Source: Streptomyces sp. 135 | GTDB lineage: Bacteria; Actinomycetota; Actinomycetes; Streptomycetales; Streptomycetaceae | NCBI RefSeq assembly: GCF_020026305.1 | Contig: NZ_CP075691.1 | Span: forward strand, 4,340,001-4,404,000 | Direction of reading: 5' to 3' | Length of the DNA stretch: 64,000 bases | Part shown: positions 54,366 through 64,000 of the stretch, in pieces | Position numbering within the stretch: the stretch's first letter is position 1 | Layout of the letters: each line of letters opens with the position of its first letter | Made by a program: the position numbers and the translations under genes | Notes under the pieces: generated by a model | What the model was told of the DNA's origin: nothing | The model's input: the letters and a program-made list of their open reading frames with translations, nothing else | Database searches by the model: none

Positions 54366-55073
54366 GTGTCCGTGCGTATGTCCGTGCGTGTGCTCGTCAG
54401 GACGTTCAGCGAACTCTGCGTCACCATCGGCGCGCTGATCGTGCTCTTTGTCGTGTACGTCCTGTTCTGGACCGGCGTGAAGGCCGACAACGCCATGGAC
54501 AGCCAGATCGACGCCTTGCAGGACCAGTGGGCGCAGGGCGCGGTCTCCTCGGGGGCGGGCGACGAGCCGGCCGGGACATCGCCCGCGAAGCCCGCCCCCT
54601 ACAAGGACGGCAAGCCCTTCGCCGTCATGTACATCCCCCGGTTCGGTTTCACGTGGAACAAGCCCGTGCTCCAGGGCACCGGCACCGACGTACTGAAGAA
54701 GGGCCTCGGTCACTACGCCTCCACCGCCCAGCTGGGACAGAAGGGCAACTTCTCCGTGGCCGGCCACCGCCGCACCTACGGCGACCCCTTCAAGGACTTC
54801 CCGAAGCTGCGCCCCGGCGACCCCGTCGTCCTGACCGACGGCGCGACCTGGTTCACGTACCGCATCGACAAGAAGCCCTACCGGACCCTGCCCGGCGACA
54901 TCGGCGTCATCGACCCCGTCCCGCGCAAATCCGGCTTCGACGGGCCGGGCCGTTACCTCACCCTTACGACCTGTGAACCGGAGTGGGGGCACAGCCACCG
55001 GCTGATCGTCTGGGCGCATCTGGACGCCACTCAGCCCGTGGAGGCCGGGAAACCGGAGGCACTGCGCCGTTAG
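54366..55073 (+). CDS. Class E sortase (first of three)
   Basis: 235 residues from GTG 54366. An N-terminal membrane anchor (ELCVTIGALIVLFVVYVLFWTG) is followed by the sortase barrel. The catalytic His is in NFSVAGHRRTYG, the Cys in LTLTTCEPEW and the Arg in HRLIVWAH. Class E sortases in Streptomyces attach LAXTG proteins such as chaplins to peptidoglycan. Three sortase genes in 3.7 kb suggests division of labour or assembly partners. Confidence 0.93.
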   Translation: MSVRMSVRVLVRTFSELCVTIGALIVLFVVYVLFWTGVKADNAMDSQIDALQDQWAQGAVSSGAGDEPAGTSPAKPAPYKDGKPFAVMYIPRFGFTWNKPVLQGTGTDVLKKGLGHYASTAQLGQKGNFSVAGHRRTYGDPFKDFPKLRPGDPVVLTDGATWFTYRIDKKPYRTLPGDIGVIDPVPRKSGFDGPGRYLTLTTCEPEWGHSHRLIVWAHLDATQPVEAGKPEALRR

Positions 55074-55127
55074 TCTGTTGCCGTACGGCGAGGGAGGCCC
55101 GTTGCCGTACGCGACGGAAGGGACGGC

Positions 55128-55289
55128 ATGTACGGCTGGATCTGGCGGCATCTGCCGGGAAACGCATGGGTAAGGGCGCTGATTTCTCTGGTGCTCGTCT
55201 TCGCGGTGGTCTATGTGCTGTTCCAATACGTCTTCCCGTGGGCCGAGCCGCTGCTCCCCTTCAACGACGTCACCGTGGACGGCCAGTGA
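55128..55289 (+). CDS. Small single-pass membrane protein
   Basis: 53 residues: MYGWIWRHLPGN, then one transmembrane helix (ALISLVLVFAVVYVLFQYVFPW) and a short acidic tail ending VTVDGQ. The ATG (55128-55130) has GGAAGG upstream. The stop overlaps the GTG start of the amidotransferase gene (GTGA), which supports translation. I recall it as a conserved small protein of this Streptomyces locus; the function is unknown. Confidence 0.8.
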   Translation: MYGWIWRHLPGNAWVRALISLVLVFAVVYVLFQYVFPWAEPLLPFNDVTVDGQ

Positions 55290-55942
55290 GTACCGCCGGC
55301 GGCCGCCGCAGCCGCGTCCTGGTCGTGGACAACTACGACAGCTTCGTCTTCAACCTCGTCCAGTACCTGTACCAGCTGGGTGCCGAGTGCGAGGTGCTGC
55401 GCAACGACGAGGTGGAGCTCCGGCACGCGCAGGACGGCTTCGACGGCGTCCTGCTCTCGCCGGGGCCCGGCACCCCTGAGCAGGCGGGCGTCTGCGTCGA
55501 GATGGTGCGCCACTGCGCCACGACCGGCGTGCCCGTCTTCGGCGTCTGCCTCGGCATGCAGTCGATGGCGGTGGCGTACGGCGGCGTGGTGGACCGCGCC
55601 CCTGAGCTCCTGCACGGAAAGACCTCGCTGGTGAGCCACGAGGGCAAGGGAGTCTTCGCGGGCCTGCCCTCGCCCTTCACCGCGACCCGCTACCACTCGC
55701 TCGCCGCCGAGCCCGCCACGGTCCCCGCCGAGCTTGAGGTCACCGCGCGCACGGAGGACGGCATCATCATGGGCCTGCGCCATCGGGAACTGCCGGTCGA
55801 GGGCGTGCAGTTCCATCCGGAGTCCGTACTGACCGAGCACGGTCACCTGATGCTCGCCAACTGGCTGGCGGAGTGCGGCGACACCGGCGCCGTCGAGCGA
55901 TCGAGTGGGCTGGCCCCGGTGGTGGGCAGGGCCACGGCGTGA
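55286..55942 (+). CDS. Glutamine amidotransferase, PabA/TrpG type
   Basis: 218 residues of class I amidotransferase: the oxyanion segment LLSPGPGTPEQAG, the nucleophile Cys in FGVCLGMQ and HPE in QFHPESVLTEHG. It supplies ammonia for chorismate-using enzymes (4-amino-4-deoxychorismate or anthranilate). No PabB/TrpE partner is nearby, so PabA for folate is more likely than TrpG. The GTG start overlaps the small membrane protein gene, and its stop overlaps the next sortase start (GTGA). It is an odd enzyme to find inside a sortase operon. Confidence 0.93.
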   Translation: MSTAGGRRSRVLVVDNYDSFVFNLVQYLYQLGAECEVLRNDEVELRHAQDGFDGVLLSPGPGTPEQAGVCVEMVRHCATTGVPVFGVCLGMQSMAVAYGGVVDRAPELLHGKTSLVSHEGKGVFAGLPSPFTATRYHSLAAEPATVPAELEVTARTEDGIIMGLRHRELPVEGVQFHPESVLTEHGHLMLANWLAECGDTGAVERSSGLAPVVGRATA

Positions 55943-57255
55943 CGGCCCTGCGCCCCGAGCACGACTCCTCCGGAGCCCCGTACGGCGCGAGCGGCGCGCA
56001 CGGGGACGGCGGCGGTTACGCGCACGGAGGCGCCGGGGGCCCGGACGAGACCGCGGCTCTGGAGGAAGCGGTCGATCACCTGGCCGACCCGCTGACCGAT
56101 CCACTGCCGGGCCAGCACCCCTCGCCGTGGTTCCGCAGCACGTCGGCGGGGCCGCAGCTGCCGCAACAGCCGCAGAGCCCCGCACAGGAGCGTCAGCAGG
56201 CGCCGCAGCCCCAGCGCCTCCCGCAGGAGCAGCGGCAGGCGGCGCCGCAGCCCCAGGGCCTCCCGCAGCAGCGGCAGCAGCAGCCGCGGCAGCAAGCGCG
56301 GCCGCAGGGGGCGTCTGAACCCACGTACGAGCAGCTGTACGGCGCCTATGCCCCCGGGCCGACAGCCGACGACGAGACGGTGGGTCTGCGGACCGCCGAC
56401 ACCCGCCGTGCGGCGGAACCCCGTCCCACCGGGGGCAGGGCCGCCCGCCGCAAGGCAGCCAAGAAGGGCGGCACGCGCCCCGCGCAGACCCGGCAGCCCG
56501 CACAGACCCAGACCCCGCGGACCCGGCCGGACGGCACTCCGCTCTCCCGGCTGGAGGCCCGCCGTGCCGAGCGCGCCCGCAGGCCCTCGCCCGGTGCGGC
56601 GATCAGCAGGGGGCTCGGCGAACTCTTCATCACCGTGGGCGTCTTGATGCTGCTGTTCGTCACCTACCAGCTGTGGTGGACGAACATCCGGGCCCAGCAG
56701 CAGGCGGACGGCGCCGCCCACGACCTCCAGGAGGAGTGGGCGAAGGGCAAGGGCAAGCCCGGGACCTTCGAACCCGGCCAGGGCTTCGCGCTCCTGCACA
56801 TCCCCCGGCTGGACGTCGTCGTGCCGGTCGCCGAGGGCATCGACAAGCAGAAGGTGCTCGACCGCGGCATGGTCGGCCACTACAACGAGGGCGCGACCAA
56901 GACCGCCATGCCGGACGCCAGGACGGGCAACTTCGCGGTGGCCGGCCACCGCAACACCCACGGCGAGCCGTTCCGCTACATCAACCGCCTGGAGCCGGGC
57001 GACCCCATCGTCGTGGAGACGCGGGACAAGTACTACGTCTACAAGATGGCGAGCATCCTGCCGCAGACGGACCCCGGCAACACGAGCGTCATCGGCCCGG
57101 TCCCGCCGGGCTCCGGCTTCACGAAACCAGGCCGCTACATCACACTGACCACCTGTACCCCGGAATTCACGAGCAAGTATCGAATGATCGTCTGGGGCAA
57201 GATGGCCGAGGAACGGCCGCGCAGCAAGGGCAAGCCGAGCGCGCTGGTCGACTAG
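55939..57255 (+). CDS. Class E sortase with long Gln/Pro-rich cytoplasmic N-terminus
   Basis: 438 residues from GTG 55939. The first 230 or so are low-complexity (many Gln-Pro repeats, then a basic Arg/Ala stretch). One transmembrane helix follows (ELFITVGVLMLLFVTYQLWW), then the sortase domain with NFAVAGHRNTHGEPF, LTTCTPEF and KYRMIVWGK. The extended N-terminus distinguishes it from the flanking sortases and may bind a cytoplasmic or divisome partner. The start overlaps the amidotransferase stop. Confidence 0.93.
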   Translation: MTALRPEHDSSGAPYGASGAHGDGGGYAHGGAGGPDETAALEEAVDHLADPLTDPLPGQHPSPWFRSTSAGPQLPQQPQSPAQERQQAPQPQRLPQEQRQAAPQPQGLPQQRQQQPRQQARPQGASEPTYEQLYGAYAPGPTADDETVGLRTADTRRAAEPRPTGGRAARRKAAKKGGTRPAQTRQPAQTQTPRTRPDGTPLSRLEARRAERARRPSPGAAISRGLGELFITVGVLMLLFVTYQLWWTNIRAQQQADGAAHDLQEEWAKGKGKPGTFEPGQGFALLHIPRLDVVVPVAEGIDKQKVLDRGMVGHYNEGATKTAMPDARTGNFAVAGHRNTHGEPFRYINRLEPGDPIVVETRDKYYVYKMASILPQTDPGNTSVIGPVPPGSGFTKPGRYITLTTCTPEFTSKYRMIVWGKMAEERPRSKGKPSALVD

Positions 57256-57279
57256 CAGTGTGAGAACGGGGCAGATCCA

Positions 57280-58017
57280 GTGGCAGCCACGACCGAAGAC
57301 GACGAGAAGCAGGCCGAGGCGCCCGCTCCGGCGCCCGCACCACGACGCAGGGGCCGCGGCCCCATCGCCACGGCGGTCAGCGTCTTCGGCGAACTCCTGA
57401 TCACCGCGGGCCTCGTGCTCGGGCTCTTCGTCGTCTACTCCCTGTGGTGGACGAACGTCGTCGCCGACCGCGAGGCGCACAAGCAGGGCGAGAGGGTGCG
57501 CGACCGCTGGGCGGGCGGTCCGGGCAGCGTCGACACCAGGGGCGGCATCGGCTTCCTCCACGTACCCGCGATGGGCAACGGCGAGATCCTGGTCAAGCCG
57601 GGCACCGACAGCAAGCTCCTGAACGACGGCGTCGCCGGCTACTACAAGAAGCCGGTCAAGTCCGCCCTGCCCGAGGACAAGAAGGGCAACTTCACGCTGG
57701 CCGCGCACCGCGACGGACACGGCGCGAAGTTCCACAAGATCGACAAGATCAAGAAGGGCGACGCGATCGTCTACGAGTCGCGGGACAAGTGGTACGTCTA
57801 CAAGGTGTACGCGACGCTGCCGTCGACCTCGAAGTACAACGTGAAGGTCCTGGACCCGATCCCCAAGGAGTCCGGCGCGAAGAAGCCGGGCCGCTACATC
57901 ACGCTGACGACCTGCACGCCCGTCTTCACCTCGAACTACCGCTACGTGGTGTGGGGCAAGCTGGAGCGGATCGAGAAGGTCGACAACCAGCGAACGCCTC
58001 CGGCGGAACTGAAGTGA
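57280..58017 (+). CDS. Class E sortase (third of three)
   Basis: 245 residues from GTG 57280. A short acidic/Pro-rich N-terminus precedes one transmembrane helix (LLITAGLVLGLFVVYSLWW). The sortase residues are His in NFTLAAHRDGHGAKF, Cys in LTTCTPVF and Arg in NYRYVVWGK. It ends the rightward sortase group and converges with pknB; a shared terminator lies between. Confidence 0.93.
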   Translation: MAATTEDDEKQAEAPAPAPAPRRRGRGPIATAVSVFGELLITAGLVLGLFVVYSLWWTNVVADREAHKQGERVRDRWAGGPGSVDTRGGIGFLHVPAMGNGEILVKPGTDSKLLNDGVAGYYKKPVKSALPEDKKGNFTLAAHRDGHGAKFHKIDKIKKGDAIVYESRDKWYVYKVYATLPSTSKYNVKVLDPIPKESGAKKPGRYITLTTCTPVFTSNYRYVVWGKLERIEKVDNQRTPPAELK

Positions 58018-58057
58018 TCCGCTGACGGTCCGCCGGCGCCCCGCGGATCGACATGAC

Positions 58058-58092
58058 AGAGCCCCGGGACCGCTGAGCGGTACCGGGGCTCT
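58058..58092. terminator. Bidirectional terminator between sortase and pknB
   Basis: AGAGCCCCGG pairs with CCGGGGCTCT and ACCGCT with AGCGGT, giving a long hairpin between the convergent genes. Confidence 0.8.
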
Positions 58093-58117
58093 GCTTCATG
58101 CGGTGTGCCGAGCCGGA

Positions 58118-60184
<2,067 letters not shown>

Positions 60185-60351
60185 AGCTAATCCAGCCCTC
60201 TCCGTCGGTCCCGACCGCACCTTGTGTGGTCCGGCGGTGTGCTGTCCGGGCATACCGTACCCGGCTCGACTTGCGTGACCCGGCCTCGACCGTCACCCGA
60301 TACCGGACCGGTACCGCAACGTGCACCGATGTGGAGGGGCCGTGACAGGGG

Positions 60352-61815
60352 TCACTTCTTGCTGGCGATGACTGCCTTCATGACGTCCTTGGCGATGGGC
60401 GCCGCGAGCCCGCCACCGGAGATGTCGCCCCGGTCGGCGGCGCTGTCCTCGACGACCACGGCGACGGCTACCGGCGACCCGGAGTCCGTCTTGGCGTACG
60501 AGATGAACCAGGCGTACGGGTTCTTGCTGTTCGCGACGCCGTGCTGGGCCGTACCCGTCTTGCCGCCGACGGTGACGCCGGGGATCTGCGCCCGGGTGCC
60601 CGTACCCGTCTTGACGACCGTCTCCATCATTTCCTGGAGCTTCTGGGCGTTCTCCTTCGAGAGCGGCTCGCTCATCTCCTTGGGCGAGTGCTTCTCGACG
60701 ACGTCGAGGTTGCGCGCCTGGAGCTCGCTGACCATGTACGGCTCCATGAGCGTGCCGTCGTTGGCGATCGCGGAAGCGACCATGGCCATCTGGAGCGGCG
60801 TCGCGGCGGTCTCGAACTGGCCGATGGAGGACAGCGCCGTCTGCGGCTTGTCCATGTCCTCGGGGAAGTTGGAGGCGTTGGAGCGCACCGGGACGAACTG
60901 CTCGGAGTTGAACCCGAACTTCTTCGCCGTCTCCAGCATCTTGTCCTTGCCGAGATCGGAGCCGATCTTGCCGAAGACGGTGTTGCAGGAGACCCGCAGC
61001 GCCTCACGCAGCGAGGCGTTCTTGCAGGGGAGGTCGCCCTCGTTCTTCAGCGGGGTGGTGGTGTTCGGCATGACCCACGGCAGCGGCGAGCGCGTCTTGC
61101 CGTCGATGTCGTCGTACAGGCCGTGCTCCAGGGCGGCCGCCGCCGTGACCACCTTGAAGGTGGAGCCGGGCGGGTAGGTCTCGCGCAGCGCGCGGTTGAC
61201 CAGCGGCTTGTCCTTGTCCTTGTCCAGCTCGATGAACTTCTCGGCCTCTTCGTTCGTGTTGCCCGCGAAGTCACCGGGGTCGTACGAAGGGGTGGAGGCG
61301 AGGGCGAGGATCGCGCCCGTGGACGGGTCGATCGCGGCGACGGCACCCTTGCCGCGGCCCTTCAGGCCCTCGTACGCGGCCTTCTGCGCGGCGCCGTTGA
61401 GAGTGGTGACGACATTGCCGCCCTCCTTCTTCTCGCCGGTCAGCATGTCGAGCGTGCGGCGGAAGAAGAGCCGGTCGTCGTTGCCGGTGAGGATGCCGTC
61501 GTCGATGTACTCCAGCTGGTTGGCACCGATGCGCTGCGAGGAGTAGCCGGTGACGGGGGCCCACATGGGCCCGTCCTTCCAGGTCCGCTTGTACTTCAGG
61601 TCGCTGCCCGGGGTGGCCTTGGAGCCGGTGATGGGCTTGCCGTCCACGATGATGTCGCCGCGCGGCTGGGAGTAGCGCTCGATGGTGACGCGGGGGTTGG
61701 CCTTGTCGCTCTCGAGGTCGCTGGCTGCGACGTATTGAAGCCAGTTGTCGCGGATGAGCAGCGCGAGGACCAGCAGACCACAAAAGACAGCGATCCGGCG
61801 TAGCGGCTTGTTCAC
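60352..61815 (-). CDS. pbpA: Penicillin-binding protein PbpA (class B transpeptidase)
   Basis: 487 residues. One N-terminal membrane helix (IAVFCGLLVLALLIRDNW), a dimerisation region (YSQPRGDIIVDG), and the transpeptidase domain with STFK (nucleophile Ser in YPPGSTFKVV), SCN in VSCNTVFGK and KTGTAQHG. It cross-links peptidoglycan, normally with the SEDS polymerase encoded just upstream. Here the two genes are separated by 444 bp holding a transposase remnant, although they are usually almost contiguous. Confidence 0.96.
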   Translation of the reverse strand: MNKPLRRIAVFCGLLVLALLIRDNWLQYVAASDLESDKANPRVTIERYSQPRGDIIVDGKPITGSKATPGSDLKYKRTWKDGPMWAPVTGYSSQRIGANQLEYIDDGILTGNDDRLFFRRTLDMLTGEKKEGGNVVTTLNGAAQKAAYEGLKGRGKGAVAAIDPSTGAILALASTPSYDPGDFAGNTNEEAEKFIELDKDKDKPLVNRALRETYPPGSTFKVVTAAAALEHGLYDDIDGKTRSPLPWVMPNTTTPLKNEGDLPCKNASLREALRVSCNTVFGKIGSDLGKDKMLETAKKFGFNSEQFVPVRSNASNFPEDMDKPQTALSSIGQFETAATPLQMAMVASAIANDGTLMEPYMVSELQARNLDVVEKHSPKEMSEPLSKENAQKLQEMMETVVKTGTGTRAQIPGVTVGGKTGTAQHGVANSKNPYAWFISYAKTDSGSPVAVAVVVEDSAADRGDISGGGLAAPIAKDVMKAVIASKK

Positions 61816-61929
61816 GGTCCGAACCTCTTCGACTTGCGATCACCATGGCCAGGTGCGGAGGAGTCTAGTACTACAGCCGATGGCTTCACGATGAGTGAGC
61901 GGGAGACAGCCCGCGCCTAAACGTCAGCT

Positions 61930-62230
61930 CAGTTGGTGTGCTTGCGGCAGCCTGGTGTGACGACTGCTGCGTTGGTCGAACGGTGGCGCCGAAAGACCAG
62001 TGGGAGCGGTTTCAGCGGGTGGTCCCAACAGCTCCGCAACGTCCGTAGGGCGGAGGAGCACGTCGGCGAGGGCACCGCGAACCTCCATGACAACCAGGCC
62101 CTGATTCCGCTGGGTCGGCACCGCTGCGTCGCCGTCGAGCGGACCATGTCCTTGCTGTCCGATGGCCGACACCTCCACCGCCGCTACGAGCGGAGACCGG
62201 AAGATGGCATCACAGCCTCGCCGTGATGCC
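61930..62230 (+). pseudogene. Degenerate IS5-like transposase remnant
   Basis: The + strand reads a short frame that ends with RHRCVAVERTMSLLSDGRHLHRRYERR (62116-62200). This matches the C-terminal signature of IS5-family transposases as I know it (WVVERT-SWL-RRL--RYER). The frame is then lost (RPEDGITASP, stop), and the upstream DDE domain is missing or unrecognisable. The fragment fills the gap between pbpA and ftsW and is not expected to be active. No inverted repeats were found. The match rests on a 25-residue motif. Confidence 0.55.
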
Positions 62231-62259
62231 ATCGAAGACTCACCCACTGAGATGATGTC

Positions 62260-63699
62260 TTACTCTGGCCGGACAATCTGGGTCATCTCGGCATCGGGGC
62301 TGGCTGCTGGTGAAGGTGCGGGCCTTCTGGCGGTGTCGCTGATGCGCATCAGGATGCCGACCAAGGCCCAGTTGGCGATGACGGAGGAACCGCCATATGC
62401 GAGGAAGGGCATGGTCATGCCTGTCAGCGGGATCAAGCCCATGACGCCTCCGGCGACGACGAAGACTTGGATGGCGAAGGCACCGGACAGGCCAGCCGCG
62501 AGCAGCTTGCCGAACGGATCACGAGCAGCGAGCGCGGTGCGAAGACCGCGCTCCGTGATCAGACCGTAAATCAACAAGATCGCCATGACTCCGGCGAGTC
62601 CGATCTCCTCGCCGAAAGTTGCGAGGACGAAGTCGGAGTTGGCAGCAAACTTGATCAGATCCGAGTGGCCTTGCCCGAGACCAGCACCGAGCACACCGCC
62701 GGAACCAAAGGACCAAAGAGCCTGCATCGCTTGCTCGGAGTGGCCAGGCACACCCTGGCGGCTGAGCATGTACTCACGCATTGGATCCAACCAAGCCTGC
62801 ACACGGCTCTGCACATGCGGCTCGAAGCTCGCCACACCAACCGCGCCGACTGCAGACATCAACAAACCGAAGATGATCCAGCTCGTACGCTCTGTGGCGA
62901 CGTACAGCATGACGACGAACATTCCGAAGAAAAGCAGCGACGTACCAAGGTCGGTCTCGAAGACGAGGATGAGGATCGACATCGCCCAAACGACGATGAT
63001 CGGACCGAGGTCGCGACCCCGAGGCAGGTAGAGCCCCATGAAGCGACGTGACGCCAGGGCCAGGGCATCCCGCTTCACCATCAGGTAACCAGCAAAGAAG
63101 ACGGCAATAACGATCTTCGCGAACTCACCGGGCTGGATGGAGAAACCGCCGACGCTGATCCAGATCTTGGCGCCGAAGACATTCATGCCGAGGCCTGGGA
63201 CCAATGGAAGCAGCAACAATACGAGCGCGCTGACCATTGAGATATAGGTGTAACGCTGCAGAACCCGGTGGTCCTTCATCAGCAGGAGCACTCCGACGAA
63301 CAGAGCGATACCGATCGCCGAGTACATCAGCTGATTCGGAGCTGAGGGGCTGAAGGATCCGTACTGGTCCTTCGCCAGCTGTTGGAGCCGCTCAGACTGG
63401 TCCAGCCGCCAGATGATCACCAGACCGAGGCCGTTGAGCAGCGTGGCCAACGGCAACAACAGCGGGTCCGCGTACGCGGCGAACTTGCGTACGACGATGT
63501 GGCCGACGGCTGCAAGCAGGCCGAGCCCCATCCCGTACCCGAGCATGCCGGTGGGCACCTCGCCCGTCAGTGCGAGTCCCACATTCATGTAGGCGAACAA
63601 CGGGATGACGACCGCGAAAGCGAGCAGCGCGAGTTCGGTGTTGCGCCGGCTCGGCGCTCCGATCGCGCCGATCGTCGACGTTTGTGTAGTACTGCTCAT
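62260..63699 (-). CDS. ftsW: FtsW/RodA-family (SEDS) peptidoglycan polymerase, AT-richer than neighbours
   Basis: 479 residues with about ten transmembrane helices. SEDS residues are present: the conserved Asp in ETDLGTSLLFFG, GGFSIQPGEFAKI, and GLIPLTGMTMPFLAYGGSS. It polymerises lipid II together with PbpA. Hand counts of three 60-base lines (62581, 62821, 63301) give 62, 57 and 58 per cent G+C, against 67 per cent for a pbpA line. Codon choice is correspondingly loose (AAC/AAG normal but many third-position A/T). With the transposase remnant beside it, replacement by transfer is possible. The protein sequence itself looks like a normal Streptomyces SEDS protein. Confidence 0.95.
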   Translation of the reverse strand: MSSTTQTSTIGAIGAPSRRNTELALLAFAVVIPLFAYMNVGLALTGEVPTGMLGYGMGLGLLAAVGHIVVRKFAAYADPLLLPLATLLNGLGLVIIWRLDQSERLQQLAKDQYGSFSPSAPNQLMYSAIGIALFVGVLLLMKDHRVLQRYTYISMVSALVLLLLPLVPGLGMNVFGAKIWISVGGFSIQPGEFAKIVIAVFFAGYLMVKRDALALASRRFMGLYLPRGRDLGPIIVVWAMSILILVFETDLGTSLLFFGMFVVMLYVATERTSWIIFGLLMSAVGAVGVASFEPHVQSRVQAWLDPMREYMLSRQGVPGHSEQAMQALWSFGSGGVLGAGLGQGHSDLIKFAANSDFVLATFGEEIGLAGVMAILLIYGLITERGLRTALAARDPFGKLLAAGLSGAFAIQVFVVAGGVMGLIPLTGMTMPFLAYGGSSVIANWALVGILMRISDTARRPAPSPAASPDAEMTQIVRPE

Positions 63700-63725
63700 G
63701 GCGTGCAGAGGCCCCCAACGGCTGC

Positions 63726-64000
63726 TTACTGCTTACCGCACAGCGGGACCAGCTTCTGCTCATCCTCGGAGAGGCTGGGGCCGGGTGTGGGAGTCGGTGC
63801 GGTCTTGGACTTGTTCTTGTCGGTGGTGCTGTTCTTGTCGTTCTTGTCGGCCGGGTCCGACGGGTTCGTGGTGGGGTCGTCGCCCGGAGCCTTGGTCAAG
63901 CCGGTCGTGCCGCCCGCCTCGCCCTCACCGGGCTTGGCGTTCTCCTGGCGGTTCTCGCGCTCCACCTCGCGGCGCTCGGCGTCCTTCTTGCACGCGGAGG
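63726..64000 (-). CDS. C-terminal tail of probable PstP-type phosphatase (truncated by window end)
   Basis: Only the last 90 or so residues are in the window, open to base 64000. They are low-complexity: charged Lys/Glu/Arg, then Pro/Thr/Asp/Lys-rich, ending EDEQKLVPLCGKQ, with no catalytic motif. The call as a PP2C phosphatase is by synteny only, since pstP precedes ftsW in the actinobacterial pknB locus and such proteins often have charged tails. Confidence 0.5.
   Translation of the reverse strand, partial: SACKKDAERREVERENRQENAKPGEGEAGGTTGLTKAPGDDPTTNPSDPADKNDKNSTTDKNKSKTAPTPTPGPSLSEDEQKLVPLCGKQ

Overview
The window is high-GC actinobacterial DNA and reads as Streptomyces. GTG and TTG starts, overlapping GTGA or ATGA stop/start junctions, a SARP regulator, class E sortases and a PknB/PbpA/FtsW/CrgA division locus all fit. 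No species is assigned. Both ends carry conserved core genes of the kind found near the Streptomyces replication origin. A perfect ParB site (parS, 50264-50277) and a group of DnaA boxes (52932-53131) agree with an origin-proximal position. Between the two core blocks lies a biosynthetic gene cluster of about 44 kb (roughly 5.9-50.2 kb).

Left core, 1-5.8 kb: the 3' end of a VWA-type surface protein gene, a membrane Ser/Thr kinase, an XRE regulator, tRNA-Ala(UGC), a LuxR-type two-component pair and a MaoC-like hydratase. The MaoC gene could belong to either the core or the cluster.

Cluster, left operon (5.9-12.2 kb, leftward): ACP, ketosynthase, a chain-length-factor-like partner without the active Cys, ketoreductase, a CrtI-like flavoprotein and SbnB. 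This looks like a small type II PKS making an unsaturated or aryl acyl chain, plus half of the 2,3-diaminopropionate (Dap) pathway. Cluster, central operon (12.3-31.2 kb, leftward): SbnA (the other half of the Dap pathway), NRPS C-A-T-E-C-A-T, NRPS C-A-T-C-A-T-TE, MbtH, and an ABC exporter pair. Divergent from it is a third NRPS, C-A-T-C-A-T-TE (31.5-38.7 kb). Binding-pocket residues read by eye suggest two identical acidic pockets (Dap is the favoured substrate), Thr, a branched aliphatic residue, Gly, and a hydrophobic or aromatic residue. The NRPS total is six modules and two thioesterases.

Cluster, right part (38.8-50.2 kb, leftward): SARP activator, HTH-only LuxR protein, MMPL transporter, Sfp-type phosphopantetheinyl transferase, then an unusual cassette. 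The cassette holds an acyl-CoA dehydrogenase, a dehydrogenase-like half protein, a Cys-less KAS III-like protein, an ACP, a LysA-fold PLP decarboxylase, an ATP-grasp ligase and a KAS III with an altered triad. ATP-grasp, ACP and PLP decarboxylase together match the butirosin BtrJ/BtrI/BtrK logic (Glu loaded on an ACP and decarboxylated to GABA-ACP). Here that trio is joined to condensing-enzyme and dehydrogenase pairs, which is the most novel-looking part of the window.

Regulation: three or four heptamers of the form NNNGTCA spaced exactly 11 bp lie upstream of the ACP operon, the sbnA-NRPS operon, the third NRPS and the KAS III operon. They mark a four-promoter SARP regulon that includes the GABA-type cassette.

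Right core, 50.3-64 kb: DUF5324 protein, cyclophilin, rhomboid protease, DnaA-box region, CrgA, DUF881 protein, three class E sortases around a small membrane protein and a PabA/TrpG amidotransferase, PknB with four PASTA repeats, PbpA, a transposase remnant, an AT-richer FtsW/RodA gene, and the tail of what is probably the PstP phosphatase.
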